64,000 bases of DNA, taken from positions 62,001 through 126,000 of the forward strand of contig NZ_JHBW01000086.1 of the NCBI RefSeq assembly GCF_001273845.1, written 5' to 3'. Position 1 is the first letter of the stretch; each line of letters begins with the position of its first letter. A model generated the notes under the pieces. The model saw nothing but the letters and a program-made list of their open reading frames with translations, did no database searches and had not been told where the DNA came from. This stretch comes from Leucobacter musarum subsp. musarum (GTDB lineage: Bacteria > Actinomycetota > Actinomycetes > Actinomycetales > Microbacteriaceae). The translations under genes were made by a program, and so were the position numbers. Below, piece after piece: positions 49,678 through 59,936 of the stretch.

Positions 49678-50151
49678 TCAGTAGCTGTAGGGGTCGTACC
49701 CCGAGTCGAACCCTGAGAACGCGGCTCCGAGCGACGCGATCATCGTGATCACGAAGCCGACGTACAGCACGACGAAGAGGGCGACGAGCACGAAGTAGGC
49801 GTAGCCGATAATGAGCCCGGTGAGTGCGATGCCGCGGCCGGCGTCGCCCGTGCGCTTGATCTGGCTCAGGCCCATGTGGCCGAACACGATTGCGGCGACC
49901 GGAGCGATGAACGCGAGGATGATCGCGAGCAGCGCGAAGGTGTTCGTCTGCGCGAGGGTGGTCGCCGTCGAGGCGGGCACGGGCTGTCGGTAGGGCTGTG
50001 CGGCATACCCCGTCGGCGCTCCGTATGGCGCCGCTGCGCCAGCAGGGGCGGGAGCTGCGGGGGCCTGCGGGAACGACTGCGTCGGCGCGGCAGACTGGGC
50101 GAGATCGGGGAGCGGGGTCGTCGGCTGCTCCGGGTACTGGGGTGTGGACAT
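49678..50151 (-). CDS. DUF4190-type membrane protein
   Basis: 157 residues, ATG at 50151 after GGAGGAGC. Residues 1-65 are Pro/Ala/Gln-rich. A DUF4190-type core follows (ALLAIILAFIAPVAAIVFGH, GLSQIKRTGDAGRGIALTGL) with two to three transmembrane helices and a Tyr-rich end (YDPYSY). A TACAAT at 50217-50222 on the complementary strand may be its -10 box. Function unknown. The methyltransferase gene follows after 5 bases. Confidence 0.8.
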   Translation of the reverse strand: MSTPQYPEQPTTPLPDLAQSAAPTQSFPQAPAAPAPAGAAAPYGAPTGYAAQPYRQPVPASTATTLAQTNTFALLAIILAFIAPVAAIVFGHMGLSQIKRTGDAGRGIALTGLIIGYAYFVLVALFVVLYVGFVITMIASLGAAFSGFDSGYDPYSY

Positions 50152-50260
50152 TGCGGCTCCTCCAGAACGATTCGGTGCGACGGACCCGTCGAGGCGCCAT
50201 CGCGGGCTTACTCCACATTGTAAGCGCGGCGTTCGCTGTCGGCGATCCTGGCTGACACGG

Positions 50261-50287
50261 TTGGCACTCCCCTTGCACGAGTGCCAA
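50261..50287 (+). promoter_or_regulatory. CIRCE operator (HrcA binding site)
   Basis: TTGGCACTC (50261-50269), nine bases, GAGTGCCAA (50279-50287): a perfect inverted repeat with the canonical 9-9-9 layout of CIRCE. It overlaps the -35 region of the groES promoter, as expected for HrcA repression of heat-shock genes. Confidence 0.93.
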
Positions 50288-50302
50288 CCGGAGCCATAGA
50301 CT
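50273..50302 (+). promoter_or_regulatory. groES promoter
   Basis: TTGCAC (50273-50278), 18 bases, TAGACT (50297-50302). The -35 box lies inside the CIRCE operator. The leader would be ~60 bases. Confidence 0.75.
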
Positions 50303-50368
50303 CGGACCTAGACGCGCTCGCATGGGGTGAGCGCGAACTCACTTTCAGACATTGGAAAGAGGTCAACC

Positions 50369-50665
50369 GTGTCGGTCGCCATCAAGCCGCTCGAAGATCG
50401 AATCGTTATCAAGCAGGTCGAGGCAGAGCAGACCACCGCTTCCGGTCTCGTCATTCCCGATAGCGCCAAGGAGAAGCCCCAGGAGGGCGAGGTCGTCGCA
50501 GTGGGCCCGGGCCGCGTTTCTGACGCAGGCACCCGCATTCCGCTCGACGTCACCGTGGGTGACGTCGTGATCTACTCGAAGTTCGGCGGCACCGAGGTCA
50601 AGGTCGGCGGCGACGACTACCTCGTGCTCTCGGCTCGCGACATTCTCGCGGTCGTCACGCGCTAA
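50369..50665 (+). CDS. groES: Co-chaperonin GroES
   Basis: 98 residues from the GTG at 50369, with AAAGAGG upstream; the upstream in-frame ATG at 50327 adds 14 residues not seen in the family. Heptameric lid of Gro[22 protein letters not shown] at the start, the mobile loop [19 protein letters not shown], and the end [14 protein letters not shown] are standard. groEL does not follow; a terminator and a transporter gene do. Confidence 0.97.
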   Translation: MSVAIKPLEDRIVIKQVEAEQTTASGLVIPDSAKEKPQEGEVVAVGPGRVSDAGTRIPLDVTVGDVVIYSKFGGTEVKVGGDDYLVLSARDILAVVTR

Positions 50666-50682
50666 ATATCGCGTTTTCGCGC

Positions 50683-50720
50683 AGCGGCCCCGATGATCCG
50701 GACGGATCGTCGGGGCCGCT
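50683..50720 (+). terminator. groES terminator
   Basis: 17-bp stem, 50683-50699 with 50704-50720, containing one non-Watson-Crick pair, 4-base loop. It begins 18 bases after the groES stop, so groES is a single-gene transcript. Confidence 0.8.
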
Positions 50721-50745
50721 GTCGTGTATGCGGCGTCGGCGGTCG

Positions 50746-50751
50746 TAGACT
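50746..50751 (+). promoter_or_regulatory. -10 box (TAGACT) of a probable leaderless rarD transcript
   Basis: TAGACT ends 6 bases before the ATG at 50758; no ribosome site is present between them. Confidence 0.6.
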
Positions 50752-50757
50752 GATTCG

Positions 50758-51681
50758 ATGGGGCAGACGCGTGCAGGGCTCGGATTCGGACTCGGCGCGT
50801 ACCTCTGGTGGGGCGCATTCCCGTTCTACTTCGGCCTCATCGCGATGGTCGGTCCGTTCGAAGTGGTGCCGTGGCGCGTCGCCACCTCGTTGATCTTCTG
50901 CGCGCTGCTCGTCACCGCGACGCGCAAGTGGGCTCAGGTACTGACGATCCTGCGCACCCCGCGTCTGCTCGGCTGGTTCGCCCTCTCCGCGCTGTTCTTG
51001 TATGCGAACTGGCAGATTTTCGTCATTGGCGTCATGACCGGGCACGTGCTCGAGACGGCACTTGGCTACTTCATCAACCCTCTCTTCACGATCCTCATCG
51101 GCGTCATCGTGCGCAAAGAACGCCTGACTCGCTTGCAATGGGTCGCCGTGGGCATCGCCGGCGTCGGGGTGCTCATCGCCGCGATCGCGTACGGATCGTT
51201 CCCGTGGATCGCGCTCGGTATCGCGCTCTCGTTCGGTCTGTACGGTGCGGTGCACAAGCACGCGGGGGAGTCGGTCAACGGCATCACCGGCCTCACGGTC
51301 GAGACGATCGCCACGCTGCCGATCGCCGCCGTGCAGCTCGCCATCATCGCCGCGACGACAGGGATCACCGCATTCTCGTTCGGTGCGGATATCACCGTGC
51401 TCGTGCTGCTCAGCGGCATCGCGACCGCAGTGCCGTTGATTCTATTCGGCGAGGCCACGCGGCGGTTGCCGCTGTCGTACATCGGATTCCTGCAGTTCCT
51501 CACACCGATCCTCAGTTTCCTCTACGGCACGTTCGTGACGCATGAGGAGATTACGGTCGGTCGTTGGATCGGCTTCATCGGAGTATGGATCGCGCTCGTG
51601 ATCCTCATCATCGACATGGTGCGCACACTGCGCCGTTCGCCGTCGGCGCAGGTGACCACCGCCCCCATACCTTTAGACTGA
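50758..51681 (+). CDS. rarD: EamA-family transporter, RarD type
   Basis: 307 residues, ten transmembrane helices in two EamA repeats. FGLGAYLWWGAFPFYFGLIA at the start and LETALGYFINPLFTILIGVI are RarD-type sequences, and SYIGFLQFLTPILSFLYGTF is in the second repeat. The substrate of RarD is not established. It ends within the presumed guaB promoter. The start at 50758 is supported by the upstream -10 box rather than a Shine-Dalgarno site. Confidence 0.88.
   Translation: MGQTRAGLGFGLGAYLWWGAFPFYFGLIAMVGPFEVVPWRVATSLIFCALLVTATRKWAQVLTILRTPRLLGWFALSALFLYANWQIFVIGVMTGHVLETALGYFINPLFTILIGVIVRKERLTRLQWVAVGIAGVGVLIAAIAYGSFPWIALGIALSFGLYGAVHKHAGESVNGITGLTVETIATLPIAAVQLAIIAATTGITAFSFGADITVLVLLSGIATAVPLILFGEATRRLPLSYIGFLQFLTPILSFLYGTFVTHEEITVGRWIGFIGVWIALVILIIDMVRTLRRSPSAQVTTAPIPLD
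51652..51679 (+). promoter_or_regulatory. Candidate guaB promoter
   Basis: GTGACC (51652-51657), 16 bases, TAGACT (51674-51679), overlapping the rarD 3' end. The leader is about 70 bases and ends with an AGAGG site before the guaB ATG. Confidence 0.5.
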
Positions 51682-51724
51682 GATGCAGCACGGGTGCCGC
51701 ATCCGGCGACCCGCGAATCTCTGA

Positions 51725-53257
<1,533 letters not shown>

Positions 53258-53265
53258 GCCGTACG

Positions 53266-53305
53266 CACCGCGGGCCCGGATCGGATTCGATCCGGGCCCG
53301 CGGTG
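53266..53305 (+). terminator. guaB terminator
   Basis: Perfect 18-bp stem (53266-53283 with 53288-53305), loop GATT, 8 bases after the guaB stop. Confidence 0.87.
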
Positions 53306-53404
53306 TATCCGGCCGGATCACCGACAGGCGTAGTGGCACCGCGCCGAGGGTGAACCGGCGGGTGAAGTTCCGACTCGGCACTGCTGCAGTGGCGTCCGCA
53401 TCAC

Positions 53405-53410
53405 TAGGCT
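53405..53410 (+). promoter_or_regulatory. -10 box (TAGGCT) of a probable leaderless transcript
   Basis: TAGGCT ends 7 bases before the ATG at 53418, and no ribosome site is visible. Confidence 0.55.
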
Positions 53411-53417
53411 CGCGCTC

Positions 53418-55511
53418 ATGGCTTTTTCTCAGGAAACGCATCCGACGTTCAGATTCGCGTGGCGTCGATGGAGCGGCGCGATGCTCGCGTGTGCGCTCGT
53501 CACCGGTCTTGCCGTGTCGGCGATCGGAGTTCCGGCGCCGGCGCACGCGGTGAGCGATGCGGAGCCAGCGACCACCGCACCGATCACCGAAGCGCTCGAC
53601 GCCCCGGTCGAGGGGGCGATTCCAGAAGATGCGGCTCCTGCAGATCCGGCTCCGTCGACCGAGTCAGCGCCCGAGGCCGAATTCGCTGCACCGGGTGTGT
53701 CGTTGTCGCCGGCCAACATCGAACTCGGGGACGCCGCGGTCACCGTCGCCGTGCAGATCACCTATGCGCCGGGTGATCCCGCAGCCGATCGTGAACCATT
53801 CAGTGAACTGCGCAACGGCACTGCGGTGAAGTCGGTCGCGGGGTGGCAGCGGTTGACGGGAGAGACCGGCGAACTCACGTGGACGGCGTCGGTGACGTTC
53901 GACGGCAGCGACCGAGTCGGGATCTGGACCCTGACGGGCCCTGACCCGCTGCTCACCGGAACGCTCATGGCGCTGCCCGAAATGCTGCGCGCCACCGCCG
54001 CGCCGACCGTGTCAGGTACCTTCGCGGTAGGCTCGACCCTGCAGGCGACCTCAGGCACCTGGGCGCCGAGCGTGCCGCAGGCGCCGAACGTCACACTGCA
54101 GTGGCTCCGGGGCGGCGAGGCGATCCCGAATGCGACCGCGGCAACGTACACCCTGACGGCGGCGGACGCTCAGGCGAAGATCAGCGTGCGCGCCACGGCG
54201 ACGCGCACAATTCCGGGGATCGATACTCCCGTCACCGCAGTGTCGACCTCGCCAGAGCGCGCGATCAGGGTGGGCCAGACGCAGGCGGGTCAGGTCGCGA
54301 TCAGCGGCCCCCCGCAGATGGCGCAAGACCTCACCGCGAAGACATCGGGATGGGCGTCGGGTTCGACACTGAGCTACCAGTGGAAGCGCAACGGAGCAGC
54401 GATTCCGGGGGCGACGCAGAACCGCTACCGGCTGGTTGCGGGTGACGTGAATCGTGCCATCTCGGTGACCGTCACCGGGCGACTGGCGGGGTACTCTGAC
54501 GTCTCACGCACCTCGGCAGCCTCGAAAGTTGTCGTTGCGGCCGCACTCCGCACCGCGACCCCGAAGATCACGGGCACCGCGGTCGTCGGAAAGAAGCTGC
54601 AAGCGAGCGCGGGCACCTGGACCACCGGGGCTAAGCTCACCTACCAGTGGAAGCGCAACGGTGCTGCGATCCGCGGCGCCACGAAATCGTCGTACACGCT
54701 CGTCGCGGCCGATGGCGGGGCCCGGGTCACGGTCGCCGTCACCGGGTCACTTGCCGGCTACCGCAACGCCAGCACCACCTCCGCGGCGAAGTCCGTGCTG
54801 CGCCTGCTCGCTCCCGTCACCCCGAAGCTGGTCGGCACCGCTCAGGTGGGGTCGACCGTGAGTGCGCAGACGGGCTCGTGGAAGCCGGTCTCGCCGAAAT
54901 ACTCCTATCAGTGGCTGCGCGACGGCTCTGCCATTCGGGGCGCGACGGGAGCGAGCTACCGCGTCGCCTCTGTCGACGCTGGGAAGACCCTTTCGGTGCG
55001 GGTGACCGGCACGAAATCGGGGTACCAGACCGCGAGCCGCACCTCGGCCGTGAAACGGGTGCCCAAGGTACTGAAAGCCGGGAACCCGCGCATTTCGGGG
55101 AGCGCCACGGTGGGGTCGAAGCTCTCGGGCTCGGCGGGCTCGTGGACGGCCGGCACCACGCTGCGCTACCAGTGGTATCGCAGTGGCACGGCCGTGCCCG
55201 GTGCCACGGGCACGAGCTACTGGGTGGGTGCGGCCGATGTCGGCCACACCATCACGCTGTACGTCGCCGGATCGAAGAGTGGCTACGTCTCGACCGCGCG
55301 TTCGACCGGCCCGACGCGCGTCGTGAGCTATCCCAGCCGCACGACCCCGTACGGCTGGGATTGCCCGGCCTGGGCGCCGATCAAGGGCAACGCCAGTTCG
55401 TGGATCTACCACGTGCCGGGCGGGGCGTACTACTCGCGGACAAAGCCCGAGGAGTGCTTCGCGACCAGGTGGGCTGCCGAACAAGCCGGGTACCGCGCGT
55501 CGATGCGCTGA
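53418..55511 (+). CDS. Secreted Ig-like repeat protein with C-terminal sunset-type domain
   Basis: 697 residues. Signal peptide ~1-43 (WRRWSGAMLACALVTGLAVS, cut near AHA). Residues ~45-95 are Ala/Pro/Glu-rich. An unassigned beta-rich region (~95-190) precedes five tandem ~85-95-residue repeats (~192-637). Each has the pattern ITGTAVVGKKLQASAGTWT, YQWKRNGAAIRGAT, then SYTLVAADGG and a VTG-x-SGY end. The last ~60 residues hold CPAWAPIKGNASSWIYHVPG and CFATRWAAEQAGYRASMR, a pattern I know from the small sunset-type domain of secreted actinobacterial proteins. No sortase motif or membrane anchor is seen. Probably an extracellular binding or surface protein. Confidence 0.85.
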   Translation: MAFSQETHPTFRFAWRRWSGAMLACALVTGLAVSAIGVPAPAHAVSDAEPATTAPITEALDAPVEGAIPEDAAPADPAPSTESAPEAEFAAPGVSLSPANIELGDAAVTVAVQITYAPGDPAADREPFSELRNGTAVKSVAGWQRLTGETGELTWTASVTFDGSDRVGIWTLTGPDPLLTGTLMALPEMLRATAAPTVSGTFAVGSTLQATSGTWAPSVPQAPNVTLQWLRGGEAIPNATAATYTLTAADAQAKISVRATATRTIPGIDTPVTAVSTSPERAIRVGQTQAGQVAISGPPQMAQDLTAKTSGWASGSTLSYQWKRNGAAIPGATQNRYRLVAGDVNRAISVTVTGRLAGYSDVSRTSAASKVVVAAALRTATPKITGTAVVGKKLQASAGTWTTGAKLTYQWKRNGAAIRGATKSSYTLVAADGGARVTVAVTGSLAGYRNASTTSAAKSVLRLLAPVTPKLVGTAQVGSTVSAQTGSWKPVSPKYSYQWLRDGSAIRGATGASYRVASVDAGKTLSVRVTGTKSGYQTASRTSAVKRVPKVLKAGNPRISGSATVGSKLSGSAGSWTAGTTLRYQWYRSGTAVPGATGTSYWVGAADVGHTITLYVAGSKSGYVSTARSTGPTRVVSYPSRTTPYGWDCPAWAPIKGNASSWIYHVPGGAYYSRTKPEECFATRWAAEQAGYRASMR
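53990..55323 (+). repeat. Five tandem Ig-like repeat units
   Basis: Five coding repeats of roughly 255-290 bp. Units 2 and 3 share an exact 21-base match at 54374-54394 and 54641-54661, showing fairly recent duplication or conversion. Units 1, 4 and 5 are more diverged. Confidence 0.8.
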
Positions 55512-55614
55512 GCCGGGCGGGCCTCGGGCTCGGGTCGCCATCGATTCGAGCCTGCGGTCAGTTCGGTACCCCCTGGATACCCTGCCGCGCTCGGCGCGTT
55601 CAGTCCGCTCCAGA

Positions 55615-55620
55615 TAGACT
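55615..55620 (+). promoter_or_regulatory. -10 box (TAGACT) of a probable leaderless guaB3 transcript
   Basis: TAGACT ends 6 bases before the GTG at 55627, with no ribosome site between them. Confidence 0.62.
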
Positions 55621-55626
55621 GGTCGG

Positions 55627-56748
55627 GTGAGCAACGAGATCGAGATCGGGCGCGGCAAGCGTGCACGCCGCGTGTACACCTTCGATGAGATCGGCATCGT
55701 GCCCACGCGGCGCACGCGCGATCCTGAACTCGTCTCGACCTCCTGGTCGATCGACGCGTTCCACTTCGACATTCCGGTGCTTGGCGCACCCATGGACTCC
55801 GTCATGTCGCCGGCCGCGGCCATCGCGCTCGGTGAGCTCGGCGGCCTCGGGGTGCTCAACCTCGAGGGCTTGTGGACGCGTCACGAGAACCCCGAGCCGC
55901 TGCTCGAGGAACTGGCGCAGATCACTGACGAGCGCGCCGCCATCGCACGTATGCGCGAACTGTACGCCGCGCCGATCCAGCCCGAGCTCATCACGGCACG
56001 ACTGAGCGAGATTCGCGAAGCCGGCGTCACGGTCGCCGGTGCGCTGTCGCCGCATCGCACCGCCGAGTTCACCGATACCGTCGTCAAGGCTGGTGTCGAC
56101 CTGTTCGTGATCCGCGGCAACACGGTGTCTGCGGAGCACGTCTCCGAAGAGGGGCGCGAACCGCTCAACCTCAAAGAATTCATCTACGAACTCGATGTAC
56201 CGGTCATCGTCGGCGGCGCAGCGACCTATCAGTCAGCACTGCACCTCATGCGCACCGGAGCCGCGGGCGTGCTCGTCGGGTTCGGCGGGGGAGCCTCGTC
56301 TACGACGCGCGCCACGCTGGGTATTCGCGCTCCAATGGCAAGCGCGATCGCCGATGTTGCGGGCGCTCGCTCCGATTACCTCGATGAGTCGGGTGGCCGG
56401 TATGTGCACGTCATCGCCGACGGCGGCCTCGGCACGTCGGGAGACCTGATCAAGGCGATCGCCTGCGGCGCAGACGCCGTCATGCTCGGTGCCGCACTGG
56501 CAAAGGCCTCTGATGCTCCCGGTCGCGGGTGGCACTGGGGGCAGGAAGCGCATCACGAAGATCTTCCGCGCGGCAAGCGCGTCGCGGTCGAGCCAGTGGC
56601 TCCCCTTGCCGAGATCGTGAACGGCCCCGCGCACGTCGTCGATGGGAGCGCGAACCTTGTCGGCGCGCTGCGCCGGGCGATGGCGACGACCGGCTACTCG
56701 GAGCTCAAGGAGTTCCAGCGCGTCGGCGTCGTATACGCCGAGCGCTAA
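55627..56748 (+). CDS. guaB3: GuaB3-family IMP dehydrogenase-related protein
   Basis: 373 residues, GTG start. TIM-barrel IMPDH relative without CBS domains: FDEIGIVPTRRTRDPELVST at the start, APMDSVMSPAAAIALGELGG, and YVHVIADGGLGTSGDLIKAI. The IMPDH catalytic Cys loop is replaced by GGGASSTTRATLGIRAPM, so Ser occupies the Cys region. Classical IMP dehydrogenase activity is therefore doubtful; the role of this family is not settled for actinobacteria. It starts a block with the SURF1, DUF3817 and guaA genes. Confidence 0.92.
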   Translation: MSNEIEIGRGKRARRVYTFDEIGIVPTRRTRDPELVSTSWSIDAFHFDIPVLGAPMDSVMSPAAAIALGELGGLGVLNLEGLWTRHENPEPLLEELAQITDERAAIARMRELYAAPIQPELITARLSEIREAGVTVAGALSPHRTAEFTDTVVKAGVDLFVIRGNTVSAEHVSEEGREPLNLKEFIYELDVPVIVGGAATYQSALHLMRTGAAGVLVGFGGGASSTTRATLGIRAPMASAIADVAGARSDYLDESGGRYVHVIADGGLGTSGDLIKAIACGADAVMLGAALAKASDAPGRGWHWGQEAHHEDLPRGKRVAVEPVAPLAEIVNGPAHVVDGSANLVGALRRAMATTGYSELKEFQRVGVVYAER

Positions 56749-56757
56749 GCGAGCATT

Positions 56758-57618
56758 TTGGCACGCAGTAAGCCGGAGTACCTGGGCGAGCCGACGCTCG
56801 CTCAGGTCATGTGGCGACCGCGCTGGATCCTGGCACTGCTGCTCGCGCTCGGCATCGCCGTCGCTTTCGCCGCGCTCGCGCAGTGGCAGGCGGGGGTTGC
56901 CGTGCAGAATCAGACGCAGCAGCAGGTGGATACCGAGACGGTGCGCCCGCTGTCGGAAGTCACGTCGTTCGACCGGGGCGTTACCGACGCGGGGGCCGGG
57001 GTCGTCGTGCAACTCGACGGAGCATTCGCGCCCGAAGACTTCTCAGTGGTGTCGCCGCGCGATAACGATGGCCGCACCGGAGCCTGGGTCGTGGGGCACC
57101 TCATCACCAGCGGCGAGCACGCCGAGGCAGGCGCGAGCCTGTCGGTCGCGGTGGGGTGGGCGCCCAGCGCCGACGACGCGCGCCGCATCGCCGAGGAACT
57201 GTCGGGTGATCCCGCATTCGCTGCCACCGCATCGCTCACCGGGCGATACATGCCGCCGGAGGGGCCGCAGGTGCCTGATCGCGATGAAGATCCGCAGACC
57301 CAGCACACCATGGTGCCCGCCGCGCTCGCCAATCAGTGGCAGGTCGTCGACGGCCCCGTCTACTCGGGGTATCTGGTGCTGCACGATGACTCGGGCTCGC
57401 GGCCGTTGCTCGACGCAGCCGGCCTCGATCCTGTCGATTCGGTCGCGCCGCTGCCGGCCGAGACCGTCAACTGGTTGAACGTCTTCTACGCGATCGAATG
57501 GGTCGTGTTCGCCGGGTTCGCCATCTTCTTCTGGTACCGCCTCGCGCGGGATGCGTGGGAGAAGGAACACGAACTCATGCTGCTCGAAGCCGGCGCAGAC
57601 GCCGAATCTGACTCCTAA
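56758..57618 (+). CDS. SURF1-family protein
   Basis: 286 residues from a TTG at 56758, 9 bases after guaB3. Two transmembrane helices, ~21-42 and ~245-265, flank an extracytoplasmic domain, as in SURF1. The first helix ends ALAQWQAGVAVQNQ. The second contains the family-type NWLNVFYAIEWVVFAGFAIF. SURF1 proteins help assemble the haem-copper oxidase CtaD subunit. No oxidase gene is in the window. The C-terminus is a cytosolic acidic tail. Confidence 0.82.
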   Translation: MARSKPEYLGEPTLAQVMWRPRWILALLLALGIAVAFAALAQWQAGVAVQNQTQQQVDTETVRPLSEVTSFDRGVTDAGAGVVVQLDGAFAPEDFSVVSPRDNDGRTGAWVVGHLITSGEHAEAGASLSVAVGWAPSADDARRIAEELSGDPAFAATASLTGRYMPPEGPQVPDRDEDPQTQHTMVPAALANQWQVVDGPVYSGYLVLHDDSGSRPLLDAAGLDPVDSVAPLPAETVNWLNVFYAIEWVVFAGFAIFFWYRLARDAWEKEHELMLLEAGADAESDS

Positions 57619-57660
57619 CCCCTCCTCCGACGTCGTGCGAGCGGTGTCAGAGGCCCGCCG

Positions 57661-57666
57661 TAGAAT
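57661..57666 (+). promoter_or_regulatory. -10 box (TAGAAT) of a probable leaderless transcript
   Basis: TAGAAT ends 7 bases before the ATG at 57674, near consensus. It also overlaps another ATG at 57665, which would then not be transcribed from this promoter. Confidence 0.62.
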
Positions 57667-57673
57667 GGATCCC

Positions 57674-58171
57674 ATGCAGTTGCAGCCCAAGCCCGCCGAT
57701 TTCCCGCGCATCCGTAAAGCGCTGAGCTTCTACAAGGTCACCTCGGTGATCACCGGCGTCATGCTGTTGCTGCTGTGCGCAGTCATGGTGATGAAGTACG
57801 CGTTCAACGTGCAGCTGTTCCTCTTCACCCCCGACGGGTTCGCGCACTTCTACGAACTCGCTCCCGAGGGGCTCGAATCCGACTTCCAGGCGAACGGGTT
57901 CGATCTGTTCAAAGCGATTCTCATCGCCCACGGCTGGTTCTACGTCGTGTACCTGATCTCCGACTTCCTGCTGTGGAGCCCGATGCGCTGGGGCTTCGGC
58001 AAGTTCCTGCTCATCGCTCTCGGCGGTGTGATTCCGTTCATGTCGTTCTTCCTCGAGGCGCGCATCGTGCGCCAGGTGAACGGCACTCTCGCAACACTCG
58101 GGAACGCGACCGACTCGGCCGCCGGCCCCGCCTCGACCTCATCCGCTGCGGCCTCGTCCGCGACTTCCTGA
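57674..58171 (+). CDS. DUF3817 membrane protein
   Basis: 165 residues from the ATG at 57674, chosen because of the -10 box; the ATG at 57665 would add three residues. [20 protein letters not shown] at the start, a conserved [18 protein letters not shown] helix and a third helix ([20 protein letters not shown]) fit DUF3817. The C-terminal ~30 residues are Ala/Ser/Thr-rich. Function unknown. guaA follows after 19 bases. Confidence 0.85.
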   Translation: MQLQPKPADFPRIRKALSFYKVTSVITGVMLLLLCAVMVMKYAFNVQLFLFTPDGFAHFYELAPEGLESDFQANGFDLFKAILIAHGWFYVVYLISDFLLWSPMRWGFGKFLLIALGGVIPFMSFFLEARIVRQVNGTLATLGNATDSAAGPASTSSAAASSATS

Positions 58172-58190
58172 AAGGCTCACTGGAGCGAAC

Positions 58191-59777
58191 ATGACGATTC
58201 AGTCGGAACAGCCGGGGCACCGCCCCGTACTCGTCGTCGATTTCGGTGCGCAGTACGCGCAGCTGATCGCGCGACGCGTGCGCGAGGCCGGAGTGTATTC
58301 GGAGCTCGTACCTCACACCATCACCGCGGCAGAGGTGCAGGCGCGCAACCCGCTCGGCATCGTGCTCTCGGGCGGGCCGTCATCGGTCTACGAAGAGGGC
58401 GCACCGTCATTCGATGACAGCGTCTTCGAGCTTGGCGTTCCCGTGCTCGGCATCTGCTATGGCTTCCAGGTGATGGCCCGTGCACTCGGCGGCACCGTCG
58501 GCAACACCGGCGACCGCGAGTACGGCGCCACCGATGCGACGCTCGTCGGCGACGGTGGCGCGATTCTCGGCGGCCAGCCGGCGGAGCAGAACGTCTGGAT
58601 GAGCCACGGCGACGCCGTGCAAGAGGCCCCCGAGGGCTTTGAGGTGCTCGCGAAGACCGCAGTGACCCCGGTCGCTGCTTTCGGTTCGGCCGAGCGCAAG
58701 CTCTACGGTGTGCAGTGGCACCCTGAAGTGAAGCACTCGGATCACGGCCAGAAGATCCTCGAGAACTTCCTGCACCACGTCGCCGGCATCGCGCCCGACT
58801 GGAACGCCGGCAACGTCATCGCCGAGCAGATCGACCTCATCCGCAAGCAGGTCGGCAACGCACGCGTCATCTCCGCACTGTCGGGCGGCGTCGACTCGGC
58901 CGTCTCGACCGCGCTCGTGCACGAGGCGATCGGCGACCAGCTCACCGCGGTGTTCGTCGATCACGGGCTGCTGCGCAAGGGCGAGCGCGAGCAGGTCGAG
59001 AAAGACTACGTCGAGTCGACGGGTGTGCGCCTCATCACGGTGGAGGCCGCAGACACGTTCCTGGGTCACCTCGCGGGCGTCACCGACCCCGAAGAGAAGC
59101 GCAAGATCATCGGCCGCGAATTCATTCGCGCGTTCGAGCAGGTGCAGCGCGACCTGGTCGCTGAGGCCAAAGCCGAGGGCGAACCCATCAAGTTCCTCGT
59201 GCAGGGCACGTTGTACCCCGATGTCGTTGAGTCCGGCGGCGGCTCGGGCACTGCGAACATCAAGTCTCACCACAACGTCGGCGGCCTGCCTGAAGACCTC
59301 GACTTCGAGCTGATCGAACCGTTGCGCGCCCTCTTTAAAGACGAGGTGCGTGCGATCGGCCGTGAGCTCGGTATTCCCGAAGCGATCGTCGGTCGCCAGC
59401 CGTTCCCCGGCCCCGGCCTCGGCATTCGCATCGTCGGTGAAGTCACCCGCGAGCGCCTCGAGGTACTGCGCGAGGCCGACGCGATCGCTCGCGCCGAACT
59501 GACGGCCGCCGGTCTCGACAACTCGATCTGGCAGTGCCCGGTCGTGCTGCTCGCCGACGTGCGCTCCGTGGGCGTGCAGGGCGATGGCCGCACGTACGGT
59601 CACCCGATCGTGCTGCGCCCGGTCTCGTCGGAAGACGCGATGACCGCCGACTGGACCCGCGTGCCCTACGACGTGCTGGCTCGCATCTCGAACCGCATCA
59701 CCAACCAGGTTCCGGAGGTCAACCGAGTGGTGCTCGACGTCACGTCGAAGCCGCCGGGAACCATTGAGTGGGAGTGA
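58191..59777 (+). CDS. guaA: GMP synthase (glutamine-hydrolysing)
   Basis: 528 residues; aminates XMP to GMP. The glutamine amidotransferase domain (1-205) has [20 protein letters not shown], the nucleophile C89 in [16 protein letters not shown] and the His in [12 protein letters not shown]. The ATP pyrophosphatase domain has the P-loop [20 protein letters not shown]. The dimerisation domain includes [16 protein letters not shown] and ends [14 protein letters not shown] at 58191 with TGGAGCG upstream. Confidence 0.97.
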   Translation: MTIQSEQPGHRPVLVVDFGAQYAQLIARRVREAGVYSELVPHTITAAEVQARNPLGIVLSGGPSSVYEEGAPSFDDSVFELGVPVLGICYGFQVMARALGGTVGNTGDREYGATDATLVGDGGAILGGQPAEQNVWMSHGDAVQEAPEGFEVLAKTAVTPVAAFGSAERKLYGVQWHPEVKHSDHGQKILENFLHHVAGIAPDWNAGNVIAEQIDLIRKQVGNARVISALSGGVDSAVSTALVHEAIGDQLTAVFVDHGLLRKGEREQVEKDYVESTGVRLITVEAADTFLGHLAGVTDPEEKRKIIGREFIRAFEQVQRDLVAEAKAEGEPIKFLVQGTLYPDVVESGGGSGTANIKSHHNVGGLPEDLDFELIEPLRALFKDEVRAIGRELGIPEAIVGRQPFPGPGLGIRIVGEVTRERLEVLREADAIARAELTAAGLDNSIWQCPVVLLADVRSVGVQGDGRTYGHPIVLRPVSSEDAMTADWTRVPYDVLARISNRITNQVPEVNRVVLDVTSKPPGTIEWE

Positions 59778-59820
59778 GCGTGTAGGGATTGCCCATTTCT
59801 GGGCAATCCTCGCTCACTCC
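59771..59820 (+). terminator. guaA terminator overlapping the stop codon
   Basis: GGAGTGAGCG (59771-59780, containing the TGA stop) pairs with 59811-59820. Inside, 59786-59795 pair with 59800-59809 around TTTC, leaving a small left-hand bulge. The last codons of guaA are part of the stem. Confidence 0.8.
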
Positions 59821-59862
59821 GAGATCGTCTCGGTCTCGGTCCGCTCGTAGAGCGGGAAGGCG

Positions 59863-59886
59863 AGAGCCCGGCTTCGGCCGGGCTCT
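59863..59886. terminator. Second hairpin downstream of guaA, TTCG loop
   Basis: Perfect 10-bp stem, 59863-59872 with 59877-59886, loop TTCG; followed on the plus strand by TCCCGTTT. It may be a backup terminator for guaA. Confidence 0.65.
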
Positions 59887-59936
59887 TCCCGTTTCACCGG
59901 TGATAACCACGCGTGGTCAGAGCGACCACCGGCCCG

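Noticed and set aside
49673-50323. Upstream extension of the methyltransferase frame on the minus strand
   Set aside because: It overlaps the DUF4190-type gene in another frame and gives Arg/Pro-rich sequence; the real start is the ATG at 49672.
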